Positions 6,021 through 6,297 of a stretch of DNA of 6,297 bases are shown here, one piece after another. Under the pieces are notes generated by a model. The model saw nothing but the letters and a program-made list of their open reading frames with translations. It ran no database searches and was not told the DNA's origin. This DNA is from Desulfofustis sp. Its GTDB lineage: Bacteria; Desulfobacterota; Desulfobulbia; Desulfobulbales; Desulfocapsaceae. Where the stretch lies: assembly GCA_029287755.1 (NCBI GenBank), contig JARFQM010000090.1, positions 1-6,297 on the forward strand, written 5' to 3'. Positions within the stretch are counted from its first letter, which is position 1; each line of letters begins with the position of its first letter. The translations under genes and the position numbers were made by a program.

Positions 6021-6297
6021 TCAATGGCTCATGGCGTGAATGATATAGTTGATGACCAGTTTGTAGGCTTCGTTACAGTAGCGGGTTGGGTAGAATTGAT
6101 CGAAGGTGTGCTCCAGTCCGTCGCCAAGGTCTGTGTTGAAATTGACCACCATCATCAATCTGTCGTCATCATCAAACACCCCATGTACCGAGGCGGGGTA
6201 GTCTGCGTTGTCGAGGGTAAAGCCCCAGCCGAAATTCCAGGTAACTCCCCGACCAGGCACCTGGGTGATTTCATCGATATCGAAGAAACAATGAAAT
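6021..6297 (-). CDS. DUF4159 domain protein, C-terminal part (5' end beyond window)
   Basis: The frame is open from the right edge of the window to a TGA stop and gives 91 residues. These match the last third of the DUF4159 protein encoded next downstream: both have FH.F.DID near the start, a DDD.R.M strand, an N.N.D.GDG.EHT motif, FYPT.Y.N.AY and a C-terminal INY..(H/Y)A..H. Over the last 53 residues I count 29 identities without gaps. A GTG at 6260 could be read as a start, but the frame and the homology continue upstream of it to the edge, so it is internal. The segment before the DDD motif (WNFGWGFTLDN) differs from the paralogue, so the copies have diverged. The family has no settled biochemical role; proteins of this type are usually exported. 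Any signal peptide of this copy lies outside the window. The family call is confident; the function is unknown. Confidence 0.88.
   Translation of the reverse strand, partial: FHCFFDIDEITQVPGRGVTWNFGWGFTLDNADYPASVHGVFDDDDRLMMVVNFNTDLGDGLEHTFDQFYPTRYCNEAYKLVINYIIHAMSH

Noticed and set aside
6258..6260. GTG as the start of a short separate gene.
   Set aside because: The frame continues upstream to the window edge with DUF4159-like residues (FH.FFDID), so this Val codon is internal.

Overview
The window is a bacterial genome fragment in which every supportable gene lies on the minus strand and reads right to left as one tightly packed, operon-like cluster. In order of transcription it holds: the C-terminal end of a DUF4159 protein (cut by the right edge), a complete secreted DUF4159 paralogue, a MoxR-family AAA+ ATPase, a short cytosolic DUF58 protein, a large membrane-anchored BatA-like von Willebrand factor A (VWA) protein, and the N-terminal 342 codons of a DUF4175-like three-helix membrane protein (cut by the left edge). 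Spacers between the five complete junctions are 1, 112, 21, 10 and 55 nt. No promoter or terminator is convincing, so transcription probably starts right of the window and continues past its left end.

Region by region: 6297-6021 and 6019-5228 are two adjacent DUF4159 genes, related by tandem duplication. 5227-5116 is the longest spacer and carries the ribosome binding site of the ATPase gene. 5115-4057 is the MoxR ATPase, 4035-3139 the DUF58 protein, and 3128-1083 the BatA-like protein. 1082-1028 is a spacer with an imperfect inverted repeat and a 16-codon reading frame. 1027-1 is the DUF4175-like gene.

How the genes may work together: MoxR ATPases next to DUF58 and VWA proteins are a widespread arrangement, thought to act as chaperone-like systems that assemble or activate other proteins. 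Here the predicted topologies place MoxR and DUF58 in the cytosol, the BatA-like and DUF4175-like proteins across the inner membrane with large periplasmic parts, and the DUF4159 proteins outside the membrane. This suggests a membrane-spanning envelope system (inference). Its substrate is unknown and nothing in the window identifies it.

The organism is probably a Gram-negative-type bacterium of moderate GC content. This combination of families is known from uncultured lineages and from groups such as the FCB/PVC-related phyla, acidobacteria and gemmatimonads, but the sequence does not decide the taxon. I saw no RNA genes, mobile elements or CRISPR arrays.
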